From an uncultured Rivibacter sp. (GTDB taxonomy: Bacteria > Pseudomonadota > Gammaproteobacteria > Burkholderiales > Burkholderiaceae), in the NCBI GenBank assembly GCA_946481025.1, contig CAMLNA010000001.1, positions 1 through 64,000 of the forward strand: a stretch of 64,000 nucleotides of DNA, read 5' to 3'. A model generated the notes under the pieces. The model was given only the letters and a program-made list of their open reading frames with translations, was not told the DNA's origin and did no database searches. The position numbers were made by a program, and so were the translations under genes. The first letter of the stretch is position 1, and each line of letters begins with the position of its first letter. Below are positions 43,387-52,600 of the stretch, in pieces.

Positions 43387-45321
43387 ATGACCCTGACCCT
43401 GCGCGCGGTATCGCTCAACGATCAGCCGTTGACCCAGCCGATCACCGCGCATTTCGATGCGAAGGGCGGCACCATCGGGCGGTCCGATCACAACACCATG
43501 GCGCTGCCCGACCCCGAGCGCCACATCTCGCGCCAGCAGGCCCAGATCAGCATCGGCGGCGAGGGCGGCTACCTCATCAAGAACGTCGGCAGCGCCAACC
43601 CCATCATCGTGCGCGGGCAGCCGTTGTCGCAGGGCGAGACCACGCCGCTTTCGCACAGCGACCAGGTGCGCATCGGCGGCTACCTGCTCGAAGTCATCGA
43701 AGAGCGCGACCAGGACAGCGAAGCCTCCACCATCACCCGCGGGCGAGCCGTGGTCGATGCGCACACCCCGCCGCCGCAACGCGGGGCCGCACCGGTCCAT
43801 GGCAGCGGCAGCACGCCGCGCATGCCGGTCGCCGCGGGCAGCCCGTTTGCCGAGCTCGGAGCACCGCTGTCGAGCAGCAACCCGTTCGCGGACCTGCTGG
43901 GCACACCGGCACCCTTGAGCTCGCCGCTGCCGGTGGCTGCGGCCCAGGCGGCTGCCGTTCAGCAGCGGCAGGCGGCAAGAGGCTCGCCGGCGCCTGCGTC
44001 GGACCCGTTCGCGGACCTGGGCTTCGGAACGCCGGCCGGCATTCCGGCGGACTCGGCGGCCTGGGCGCCGCCGCCCCGGCGCGAGGCCACGCCCCGGCTG
44101 CCGGACGACTTCGACCCCTTTGCCGATCCTTCCGTCAACGCGCCGGTGCTGCCCCCTGCGCCGCCTTCACCGGCGGGCGGCGGTGTGTTCGACGACCTCA
44201 TTCCCAGTGCAGCGCCCGCGTCGATCGACGAGGCATTCGGCCTGGGCGGTGCCGCTTCGCCCCAGCTGCGCGATCCCCTGGCCGACTTCCTGGCCGATGC
44301 GCCGCCGCAGGGCAAGCGCGCCGATGCCGCTGCCCACGACCAGATCGGGGGCGCGGTGCTGCCCACCGATCCGCTTGCGTTGTTCGGCGGCGCATCCACG
44401 CCGTCGGCCCCTTCTGCGCCGCAGGCGGCAGCCGACCACACGCCCGAGCTGCGCGGATCGTTCCGGCCGCCCGGCTTCATGCCGGCGCGTTCGGCGCCCC
44501 TGCCCGAGCCGCCGGGCGCTTCGCCGGTGCTGCCCACCGGCATCGACTGGCTGGCTGCACCGGCCCCGGCGCCCGTGCCCGAGCCGCCGCCCGCGGTGTT
44601 TGCCAAGCCCTCGCCGCAACAGGTGCCGCCGCGGCCACCGCAGGAAGCGCCTGCTCTCGCCCCGCCGGTGTCCGTCTCCGCACCGGCGGGAACCTGGAGC
44701 GGCGACACGCACGAGCTGTGGCGGGCTTTCTGCGAAGGCGCCGGCCTGCGCTTCGAGCCGCCGCAGGGGCTCAACCCCGAGCTGATGCGCGTGATGGGCA
44801 CGCTCATGCGCACGGCGGTCGAGGGCACGCTTCAGCTGGTGTCGGTGCGCGCGGCCACCAAGCACGAACTGCGCGCGCAGGTCACCATCATCCAGGCCCG
44901 CAACAACAACCCGCTGAAGTTTTCGCCCGATGCCCAGTCGGCCCTGGAGCAGATGCTGCAGCCGCCGGTGCGCGGCTTCATGAGCGGACCGGCCGCCATG
45001 GCCGACGCCATGAACGACCTGGTGGGCCACGCCATCGGCACCATGGCCGGCACGCGTGCCGCGCTGGAGGGCGTGCTCGGCCGCTTCCGGCCCACCGAAC
45101 TCGAGGCCAAGCTGGTGGGCAAGAGCGTGCTCGACAGCCTGCTGCCCATGAACCGCAAGGCCAAGCTGTGGGAGCTGTATCTCACGCATTTCGACGCCAT
45201 CCGCGAAGAGGCGCAGGAGGACTTCCATACGCTGTTCGGCAAGGCTTTCCTGGCGGCCTACGAACAACAGCTCGAACGGTTGCAGCGCGAAAAGGCGGGC
45301 CGGGCCTCGCCACCGGCGTGA
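43387..45321 (+). CDS. tagH: T6SS FHA-domain protein TagH (Fha1-like)
   Basis: 644 residues. N-terminal FHA domain (about 1-100) with the phosphothreonine-binding pattern GTIGRSDHNTMALPDPERHISRQQAQ and NVGSANPIIV. A long Pro/Ala/Ser-rich middle (about 120-430) contains repeated NPFADL/DPFADLG-like units. The C-terminal TagH domain follows (LWRAFCEGAGL, MRVMGTLMRTAVEGTLQLVSVR, NNPLKFSPDAQSALEQML, LYLTHFDAIREEAQEDFHTLFGKAFLAAYEQQ). In T6SS control, Fha is phosphorylated by PpkA and triggers assembly. It is followed 28 bases later by the PP2C gene. Confidence 0.93.
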   Translation: MTLTLRAVSLNDQPLTQPITAHFDAKGGTIGRSDHNTMALPDPERHISRQQAQISIGGEGGYLIKNVGSANPIIVRGQPLSQGETTPLSHSDQVRIGGYLLEVIEERDQDSEASTITRGRAVVDAHTPPPQRGAAPVHGSGSTPRMPVAAGSPFAELGAPLSSSNPFADLLGTPAPLSSPLPVAAAQAAAVQQRQAARGSPAPASDPFADLGFGTPAGIPADSAAWAPPPRREATPRLPDDFDPFADPSVNAPVLPPAPPSPAGGGVFDDLIPSAAPASIDEAFGLGGAASPQLRDPLADFLADAPPQGKRADAAAHDQIGGAVLPTDPLALFGGASTPSAPSAPQAAADHTPELRGSFRPPGFMPARSAPLPEPPGASPVLPTGIDWLAAPAPAPVPEPPPAVFAKPSPQQVPPRPPQEAPALAPPVSVSAPAGTWSGDTHELWRAFCEGAGLRFEPPQGLNPELMRVMGTLMRTAVEGTLQLVSVRAATKHELRAQVTIIQARNNNPLKFSPDAQSALEQMLQPPVRGFMSGPAAMADAMNDLVGHAIGTMAGTRAALEGVLGRFRPTELEAKLVGKSVLDSLLPMNRKAKLWELYLTHFDAIREEAQEDFHTLFGKAFLAAYEQQLERLQREKAGRASPPA

Positions 45322-45349
45322 GCGGCAGAGGAGGGAGGGGGCGGTCATC

Positions 45350-46135
45350 ATGCTCGACATCGCCATCGCCACACGCAGCGAACGCGGCAAGCGCGAGAAC
45401 AACGAGGACGACCTGAGCGCCGGCCGCGTGGGCAGCGGCTGGTATGCCGTGCTGGCCGACGGCGCCGGCGGCCATGCGCATGGCGCCGAGGCCTCGCAGA
45501 TCGCCGTCGACTGCGTGGAGGAGGTGATGCACCGCGAGGAACCGCAGTTTTCTCCCGAGCACCTGCACCACACGGTGCTCGCCGCCCATGCCGAAGTGCA
45601 GCGCCGCCAGCTGCCCGGCGACGGTGCGAGCCGCATGCATTCCACCATCGTCGTGCTGTGGGTCGACGGCGCCAGCGACCGCGCGCTGTGGTCCCACGTG
45701 GGCGACTCGCGGCTCTACCGCCTGCGCAACGGCGTGATCGACCTCGTGACCAGCGACGACAGCGTGGTGCAGCGCATGGTGGACGCCGGCCTGCTCACCG
45801 CCCGGCAGGCGCAGCACCACCCGAAAAAGAACCAGCTGATCGCGGCGCTCGGCATCCAGGACGCCGTGGAGCCGCACACGCTGGTGCAGCCGGTGCCCAT
45901 CGAAGAGGGCGACGCCTTCCTGCTGTGCAGCGATGGCTGGTGGGACTCCCTCGAGGAGTCCGTGATCGCCGACACGTTGAGCGACGCCTCCAGCCCCGAC
46001 GAGTGGCTGACCGCCATGCAGCGCCACATCGAAGCGCAGGACCACCCGAAGCAGGACAACTTCAGCGCCGTGGCGGTGTGGGTGGGTGACCCGGGTGCGA
46101 CGACGCGGATCATGGGCGACGTGACGCTGCCCTGA
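45350..46135 (+). CDS. pppA: PP2C-type Ser/Thr phosphatase (PppA/Stp1-like)
   Basis: 261 residues, ribosome site gaggagggagg upstream. PP2C motifs with metal-binding Asp residues: RGKRENNEDDLSAG, LADGAGGHAHGAEAS, WSHVGDSRLYRLRNG, LLCSDGWWDSLEES and DNFSAVAVWVGD. PppA reverses PpkA phosphorylation of Fha and switches the T6SS off. It completes the kinase-FHA-phosphatase set and ends the T6SS region. Confidence 0.93.
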   Translation: MLDIAIATRSERGKRENNEDDLSAGRVGSGWYAVLADGAGGHAHGAEASQIAVDCVEEVMHREEPQFSPEHLHHTVLAAHAEVQRRQLPGDGASRMHSTIVVLWVDGASDRALWSHVGDSRLYRLRNGVIDLVTSDDSVVQRMVDAGLLTARQAQHHPKKNQLIAALGIQDAVEPHTLVQPVPIEEGDAFLLCSDGWWDSLEESVIADTLSDASSPDEWLTAMQRHIEAQDHPKQDNFSAVAVWVGDPGATTRIMGDVTLP

Positions 46136-46153
46136 GCCCGGCACCGGAGTTCG

Positions 46154-46172
46154 CGCCGCCGGCGTGGCGGCG
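46154..46172 (+). terminator. GC hairpin after the phosphatase gene
   Basis: CGCCGCC and GGCGGCG form a 7-bp stem with a 5-base loop, 19 bases after the stop. No T-run follows. The rest of the gap to 46321 should hold the pilin promoter; I see a -10-like TAGCAT near 46263 but no convincing -35 or sigma-54 site. Confidence 0.35.
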
Positions 46173-46321
46173 GACGCGCCGGCCGTGAAATCCTGCGGCG
46201 GCGCCAGCCGGCCGTCATGAGGCCGTTAGAAGTCCGTCATGACTGCCCGAGGCAGGCTTCCTAGCATCGAAACAACGCGTTTCCGGGTCATCGGGACGCG
46301 CATCAATCGGAAGCCCCCCAC

Positions 46322-46846
46322 GTGCAGAACGTCAACGACCGCTCGAATCAGCCGCGGCATGAAGCCGCCCTTGCCCCTGCGCACCCGGCCGCCGGATCGC
46401 ACCGAGGCGCCGAACGCGGCTTCACGCTGATCGAACTGATGATCGCCGTGGCCGTGATGGCCATCCTCGCGGGCATTGCCTATCCAAGCTACGCCGACTA
46501 CGTGCTGCGCGGCCGGCTCGTCGATGCAACCAACCTGCTGGGCTCCACGCGTGCCCGCATGGAGCAGTACTACCAGGACAACCGCACCTACGCGAACGTC
46601 AGCGGCACCATCACCTCTCCCTGCGCCGCCACGCAGACGGTGCGCAGCTTCTCGGTGGTCTGTGAAGAAGCACCCACGGCCGCCGGCTACACCATCACGG
46701 CGCGCGGCAGCGACAGCGCCAGCGGCTTCGTCTTCACCGTGGACCAGGCGGGCCGCCAGCGCACGCTGGGCCTGCCCTCCCGCTGGGGCACGGTGCCTTC
46801 CGGCGGCCTGGGCTGCTGGATCACGAAGAAGGGCGGCACATGCTGA
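46322..46846 (+). CDS. pilE: Type IV pilin PilE-like (minor pilin)
   Basis: 174 residues from GTG 46322. The prepilin motif is ERG-FTLIELMIAVAVMAILAGIAYPSYADYV: PilD would cut after Gly and methylate Phe, Glu5 is present. The leader is unusually long (about 33 residues, HEAALAPAHPAAGSHRGAERG), with no closer start codon in frame. The body has paired Cys (SPCAATQ and VVCEE, and GCWITKKGGTC at the end). It heads the minor-pilin operon pilE-fimT-pilVWX-pilY1; the major pilin gene is elsewhere. Overlaps fimT by 7 bases. Confidence 0.9.
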   Translation: MQNVNDRSNQPRHEAALAPAHPAAGSHRGAERGFTLIELMIAVAVMAILAGIAYPSYADYVLRGRLVDATNLLGSTRARMEQYYQDNRTYANVSGTITSPCAATQTVRSFSVVCEEAPTAAGYTITARGSDSASGFVFTVDQAGRQRTLGLPSRWGTVPSGGLGCWITKKGGTC

Positions 46847-47439
46847 CGGTGAACGTCCCCCGTCAGGCCGGCTTCTCGCTGGTGGAACTGATGATCACGG
46901 TGGCCGTGTTCGCCCTCCTGGTGATGGCGGCCGTCCCGAGCTTCCAGGCGTGGATCGCCGGCGCGCGGGTGCGCAGCGTGGCCGAGTCGCTGCAGAACAG
47001 CCTGCGCATGAGCCAGACCGAAGCAGTGCGGCGCAGCCGCCAGACCAGCTTCGTGCTGACCAATGCACAGCCGGCCCTCGACGCTGCGCCTGCGGGCAAC
47101 GGCAGCAACTGGTATGCGCGCGTGCTGCCGCAGACCGCCGGCGAGGCAGCGAACGAGAACGACTTCATCGTCGGGGAGACGTTCGCCCGCCAGTCGGGCG
47201 TCACCGTCACCGGCCCGGCGCTGCTGTGCTTCAACTCCATGGGCCGGCTGGTGAGCAACGGCGCCACCGGCCTGGGAGAAGACTGCGTCGCGCCGGCCTC
47301 GGCCATCGAGCCGGTGGTCTACAGGATCAGCACCCTGGGCGCGGACCGCGAGCTGCTCGTGCAGGCCTATCTGGGCGGAAAGATCCGCATGTGCGATGCG
47401 GCCAAGAAACTGACCGATGGGAAGCCCGATGGTTGCTGA
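46840..47439 (+). CDS. fimT: Minor pilin FimT/GspH family
   Basis: 199 residues, starting within the end of pilE. Prepilin motif AG-FSLVELMITVAVFALLVMAAVPSF with a short leader of 11 residues. The GspH-type middle follows (ARVRSVAESLQNSLRMSQTEAVRRSRQTSFVL). FimT/FimU primes pilus assembly and, in some species, binds DNA for uptake. A CF..C pattern (LLCFNSMGRL, GEDCVAP) is typical. Overlaps pilV. Confidence 0.9.
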   Translation: MLTVNVPRQAGFSLVELMITVAVFALLVMAAVPSFQAWIAGARVRSVAESLQNSLRMSQTEAVRRSRQTSFVLTNAQPALDAAPAGNGSNWYARVLPQTAGEAANENDFIVGETFARQSGVTVTGPALLCFNSMGRLVSNGATGLGEDCVAPASAIEPVVYRISTLGADRELLVQAYLGGKIRMCDAAKKLTDGKPDGC

Positions 47440-47854
47440 TCTGCAAGCGCTGCGCTCGACGCGGCGGCGTGTCGCCCAGCAGGGCATGAGCCTGATCGAA
47501 GTGCTGGTGTCGCTGGTGATCTTCTCGATCGGCGTGCTGGGCATGGTGGGACTGCAGGCGCGCGCGACGCAGCTGTCCATCGATGCCGAAGACCGCACGC
47601 GCGCCACCTTGCTCGCCAACGAACTGGTGTCGCAGATGTGGGCGGCCGGCACGACGGGAGTGAGCCAGGGCGTCGTCGTCGCATGGCAGCGTCGGCTGGC
47701 GGACACGGCCGCCGGCGGGCTGCCCAACGCCGAGGGCGAGGTGAGCGAACCCGACGGTGAAGGGGTGGTCACCATACGCATCACCTGGCGGTCGCCGGCC
47801 AAGCTGCCGTCCGATCCGGCCAGCTCGTACGTCACGAAGGTGGTGCAGCCATGA
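47417..47854 (+). CDS. pilV: Minor pilin PilV
   Basis: 145 residues from ATG 47417 (a second ATG at 47429 is equally plausible), overlapping the fimT stop. Prepilin motif QQG-MSLIEVLVSLVIFSIGVLGMVGLQARA, the usual PilV pattern with Met1 and Glu5. The C-terminus has TIRITWRSPAK, seen in PilV. It forms part of the priming tip of the pilus with PilW, PilX, FimT and PilE. Confidence 0.9.
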   Translation: MGSPMVADLQALRSTRRRVAQQGMSLIEVLVSLVIFSIGVLGMVGLQARATQLSIDAEDRTRATLLANELVSQMWAAGTTGVSQGVVVAWQRRLADTAAGGLPNAEGEVSEPDGEGVVTIRITWRSPAKLPSDPASSYVTKVVQP

Positions 47855-49050
47855 GGCGCCTGGGTGGAAAGGCCCGCGCGAATCAGCGCGGCATGACGCT
47901 GGTCGAGCTGATGGTCGGTGTGGTGCTGTCGATGGTGCTGGCGCTGGCGGTCTTCACCGTCATGGCCCAGTCCGAAGGACGCAAGCGCACCACGACCGCC
48001 GGAAACGACATCAACCAGACCGGCAACTACACGCTCTACCTGCTCGACAAGCTGGTGCGCGGTGCCGGCTCCGGCCTGGCCGAGGCGGCCGACTATGCGC
48101 TGGGCTGCAAACTGCTGGCTGCCAAGGGCAACAGCGTCGTGCTGCCCCGCACGCAGCCGCTGCCGGCCCCGTTTGCAGCCGTGAACACGGGCACCGCCAA
48201 CACCTTCAGGCTGGCGCCGGTGCTGATCGGCCATGGGCAGACGAAAGCTGCCGTGAGCGACAAGGCTTCCGACGTGCTCATCGTGATGGCCAGCACGTCG
48301 GGTCTCGCTTCGGTGCCGGTGAAGTTTTCCGGCAAGGTGGAAGGCGGCGAACTCCCGCTCGACAACACGATGGGCGTCGTGCCCGGCGACCTGTTGCTGC
48401 TGGTCGACGAGCAGCCATCGGAGGCGACCGGTGGTCCGGTGGATTGCCTGGTGCAACAGGTGGGGACCAACGCCGCGGTCGGCGCGTCCAAGTCGCTGGT
48501 GCTCGGTGGCCCCTTCAATGCCGGCGAGGTCAACGGCACTGCCGCCAAGACGTATCGCGAGGGCAGTGCCCTCGCCTTGCCGCTGGGCAACGCTGCCGCC
48601 GGTGCGCCGGCGTTCCAGGTCATCGGCGTGGGCGAACACAACACCCTCTACAGCTACGACCTGCTGCAGACCACGGCAAGCCCATTGGCCCCCATCGCCG
48701 ACGGCGTGTTCGAGATGCATGCGCTGTACGGGGTGGACACGAACGGCGACCTCGTGATCGACCGGTGGGTGGCTCCCGATGAAGGCAGCGGCTACGGGCT
48801 CGCCACGCTGATGGACGGCTCGCCCACCGCGACGGGTCTGCTCAAGCAGATCCGCGCGGTGCGGGTGGGGCTGATCATGCGCACGTCGCTGCCCGAGAAG
48901 GAAGCCGTCTCGCAAGGCATTCCCACGCTGTTCGCCGACCTCGACAGCTCGCTCCATTACGAACGCAAGCTGGAAACCGACGACGAGAAGCGCTACCGCT
49001 ACCGCACCTTCGAAACCACCATCCCGGTGCGCAACACGCTCCTCAAATGA
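47851..49050 (+). CDS. pilW: Minor pilin PilW
   Basis: 399 residues, overlapping pilV by 4 bases (ATGA). Prepilin motif NQRG-MTLVELMVGVVLSMVLALAVFTVM. A large globular part follows, ending in the PilW C-terminal region (FEMHALYGVDTNGDLVIDRWV, VRVGLIMRTSLPEKE, YRYRTFETTIPVRN). The DTNGD loop could bind calcium. PilW is one of the tip minor pilins needed for pilus priming and for PilY1 display. Overlaps pilX by 4 bases. Confidence 0.9.
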   Translation: MRRLGGKARANQRGMTLVELMVGVVLSMVLALAVFTVMAQSEGRKRTTTAGNDINQTGNYTLYLLDKLVRGAGSGLAEAADYALGCKLLAAKGNSVVLPRTQPLPAPFAAVNTGTANTFRLAPVLIGHGQTKAAVSDKASDVLIVMASTSGLASVPVKFSGKVEGGELPLDNTMGVVPGDLLLLVDEQPSEATGGPVDCLVQQVGTNAAVGASKSLVLGGPFNAGEVNGTAAKTYREGSALALPLGNAAAGAPAFQVIGVGEHNTLYSYDLLQTTASPLAPIADGVFEMHALYGVDTNGDLVIDRWVAPDEGSGYGLATLMDGSPTATGLLKQIRAVRVGLIMRTSLPEKEAVSQGIPTLFADLDSSLHYERKLETDDEKRYRYRTFETTIPVRNTLLK

Positions 49051-49682
49051 ATGCGGCAACACACGCGGCGCGACAGGGCGCCCCTTCCATGAGCGCTCAC
49101 GCGAGCGCCGCACGACGCCCTCAGTCAGGGGTGGCGCTGATCATCGTGCTCATCGCCCTCACGATCCTGCTCATCTCGGCGGTGGCGCTGGTGCGTTCGC
49201 TCGACACGTCGATGCTGCAGGCCGGCAATCTCGCCTTCAAGCGGGACCTCAAGAACGAGGCCGAGCGCGGCGTGCAGGCCGCGGTGAAGCTGCTGTCCAA
49301 CGGCGACCTGGCCGCCGAAGCCACCCGCAACGCGAACTCGCCGACCCACAACTACTCGTCGTCGCGGCTGCCTTCCGGCGACCAGGGCATTCCGCTGGTG
49401 CTGCTGGACGATGCGTTGTTCGAGGCGGCCGGCTTGCGCGCCGGCGACATCTCCGACGCCGACACCGGCGTGACGGTGCGCTACGTGATCGACAGGCAAT
49501 GCCTGAGTGCAGGCGAAATGACCCCCGCGGCCTGCGCCACGGTGACCGGCAAGACCGACGAGGCGCATGACACCCGCTTCCGGCAGGTCAAGGCGCAGGT
49601 GCGCCCCGTCTACCGCATCAGCGTGCGCGCGCGCGGGCCGCGCAACACGCAAGTCTTCATACAAACCACGGTCGTTCGATGA
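49047..49682 (+). CDS. pilX: Pilus assembly protein PilX
   Basis: 211 residues; ATG 49047 or a later ATG at 49089 are possible. The class is shown by QSGVALIIVLIALTILLISAVALVRSLD, the PilX N-terminal helix with an unconventional (GspK-like) cleavage site, followed by ESxA-type MLQAGNLAFKRDLKNEAERGVQAA. It lacks Glu5, as is usual for PilX/GspK, which sit at the very tip. Stop overlaps the pilY1 start (ATGA). Confidence 0.88.
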   Translation: MNAATHAARQGAPSMSAHASAARRPQSGVALIIVLIALTILLISAVALVRSLDTSMLQAGNLAFKRDLKNEAERGVQAAVKLLSNGDLAAEATRNANSPTHNYSSSRLPSGDQGIPLVLLDDALFEAAGLRAGDISDADTGVTVRYVIDRQCLSAGEMTPAACATVTGKTDEAHDTRFRQVKAQVRPVYRISVRARGPRNTQVFIQTTVVR

Positions 49683-52600
49683 AAACGAAAGCCGCTTTCC
49701 TGGCCGCCCTGACGGTGGCCGCCATTGAGCTGCCGGTCGCAGGCGCCGTCAACATCGACCTGGCCGACCAGCCGCTGTTCTCGGCGACCATGGTGCCGGG
49801 CAACCTGGCCTTGGCACTGTCCGTCGAGTGGCCCACGGCCACCACACCGGCCTACCCGAGCACCACGGTGTATTCGGCGCAGAGCACCTTCCTGGGCTAC
49901 TTCGACCCGGAGAAGTGCTACAGCTACGTCTACGACAAGTCGGTCCCCGCCAACAGCTATTTCAAGCCCCAGGGGCTGGCCAGCAGACACGCCTGCTCCA
50001 GCTCGGCGAGTTCGCCGCTGTGGAGCGGCAACTACCTGAACTGGGCGTCGATGCAGACGCTCGATGCGTTCCGCTGGGTGCTCACCGGCGGCTACCGCAG
50101 CACCGACACCGTCAACAGCACCATCCTGACCAAGACCTATGCCGCGCGGGACGCGGCGTCGGTGATTCCGGACAAGACGGCGACCGACGACATCAGGGGC
50201 GCCACGCCGTTCACCTGGAATTCGGCCACCACGCGCATCCGCAACCTCGGCACCCGCATGTACATCACCGGCACCGGCAAGATGGACGGCGTGGTGGCCT
50301 ACACCGACCAGAGTTCGCACGTCCATGCCAAGGACGACAGGTTCGCCAAGGACTCGACCACCTATGAGCTCTACATCAGCGTGAAGGTGTGCGACGCGAA
50401 GGTCGGCCTCGAGAGCAACTGCGTGCAGTACGGCGCCAACTACAAGCCCGAGGGGCTCATGCAGCAGTACGCCGACAAGCTGCGCTACTCGGCCTTCGGC
50501 TACTACAACCACAGCGGCGACGACAGGCAGCAGCGCGACGGCGGCGTGATGCGTGCGCGCATGAAGTTCATCGGACCCAGCAGGCCGGTGCCGGGCTCGG
50601 CCGGCGTGACCAATGGCGCGGCCGAATGGAGCGGCACCACCGGGGTGATGCTCACCAACCCCGACAGTGCGGATGCATCGGCCACCGCGGGTCATGCGGC
50701 CGAGGACGGCTGGACCGTCAGCATCGCCAACAGCGGCGTGATGAACTACCTCAACAAGTTCGGCTACGAGGCCAAGTCCTACAAGTCGAAGGACCCGGTG
50801 AGCGAGCTCTACAACACCGCCTTGCGCTACTTCAAGAACCTCGGCAACGTCGGCGCCTATACCGACCTGCGAGGCGCCGGTACCTCGGCCACCGCGTCGC
50901 AGTGGCTCGACGGCTTCCCGGCCATCAGGAAGTGGGACGACCCGATCCTCTACGCCTGCCAGAAGAACTTCGTGCTCGGCATCGGCGACGTCAACACCCA
51001 CCGTGACGCCAACCTGCCGGGCAGCGCGCTGATCAGCGCCGTCGAGCCGCAGCCCATGCCTGCAGAAATCTCGGGGGACACTTCGGTGAACGTGAAGGCC
51101 GCAACAGACATGGTGGGCAGGCTCGAAGGCCTGAGCGATGGTGCGCTGGGCGGGATCTACGGCGACAGCAGCGGCACAAACTGCGCCGGCAACTTCAACC
51201 AGTGCCACACCTACTACGTCGCCGGCCTGGCCTACGACGCCCACACCAACGACATCCGCAAGGACGTCGCCGGCCCTCAGACGGTGAACACCTACTGGAT
51301 GGACGTGCTGGAGAACCAGGTCTACAAGCACAAGAACCAGTACTGGCTGGCCACCAAGTACGGCGGGTTCACGGTGCCCAGCGGCTTCGAGCCCTATTCG
51401 AAGGCGAACGATTCGAAGACGCTGTCCGACGAGCTCTGGCACACGAACTCGGACATGCTCCCCATCGGCACCAACTCGCTGAAGTACAGCACCGATGGCA
51501 AGACCGGCTCCGACAAGCGGCCGGACAACTACTTTCCGGCCAACCGGCCGGAGCGCATGCGCGAAGGGCTGAGCCGCGCCTTTGCGAAGATGTCGTCCGA
51601 GCTCGCCCAGGCCACCAGCACCGCATTCGTCACCGCCTCGCCGAACGAGGACATGAGCGGTACCAGCTTCGCGGCCGGCTACGACCCGCAGACCTGGACC
51701 GGCGACGTGACGGGCTTTTCGGTGATTTTCGGAGACGACGGCACGCCCAACCTGCGCAAGCAGTGGAGTGCCGCCGCCAAGCTCGAGGACACCAAGCCCG
51801 CGCTGCGCAAGATCGTCACCTGCTGCACGAAGAACGGCGAGGCCCTGCCGTTCACCGCCGAGAGCATGGGGGCGAGCGCCCTCCACGAACGCACGCACTA
51901 CGCCTCGTTCTCGAAGGTCCCGGGCGTCGCGGACGAGAAGCAGTCTGCGGCCAACTTCCTGAACTACCTGCGCGGTGACCGCACCCGCGAGGCCAGCCAG
52001 GATGGCGGCGTCTACCGCAGCCGCACGCACCTGCTGGGCGACATCGTGAATTCGAAGGTCCTGGCCGTCGGTGCGCCCTCCGCCCGCTACTTCGACATCA
52101 GCAATCCCGGCTACAGCAAGTTCAAGCGCGAGAACGCCTCACGCAAGACGGTGCTGTATGTCGGGGCCAACGACGGCATGCTGCACGCATTCGACGGCAC
52201 GGACTCCGCAGCCGCCGGCGGCGACGAGCTGTTCGCCTACGTCCCGAGCTTCACCTATGGCACGGCCAAGACGGCGGCGACGTCGGGCCTGGCCGCCCTG
52301 GGCAACCCGGACTACACGCACCGCTACTTCGTCGACGCCAGCCCGCAGGTCTACGACATCGACTTCAGTCGCACCGGCGGCAGCAAGTCGTCGGGTGACT
52401 GGCGCAGCGTGCTGATCGGCGGGCTGGGCAAGGGCGGCAAGGGCTACTTCGCGATCGACGTGACCAAGCCGGCCCAGTGGACCACCGAAAGGGCCGTGGC
52501 CGAGAAGGTGCTGTGGGAGTTCACCGACGAGCGCATGGGCTACAGCTGGGGCGATGCCCAGGTCTTCAAGACCCGCAAGTACGGCTGGGTGGTGGCCGTC

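Noticed and set aside
46687..49113. 808-residue open frame on the minus strand
   Set aside because: Antisense to fimT, pilV and pilW, which all show prepilin motifs.
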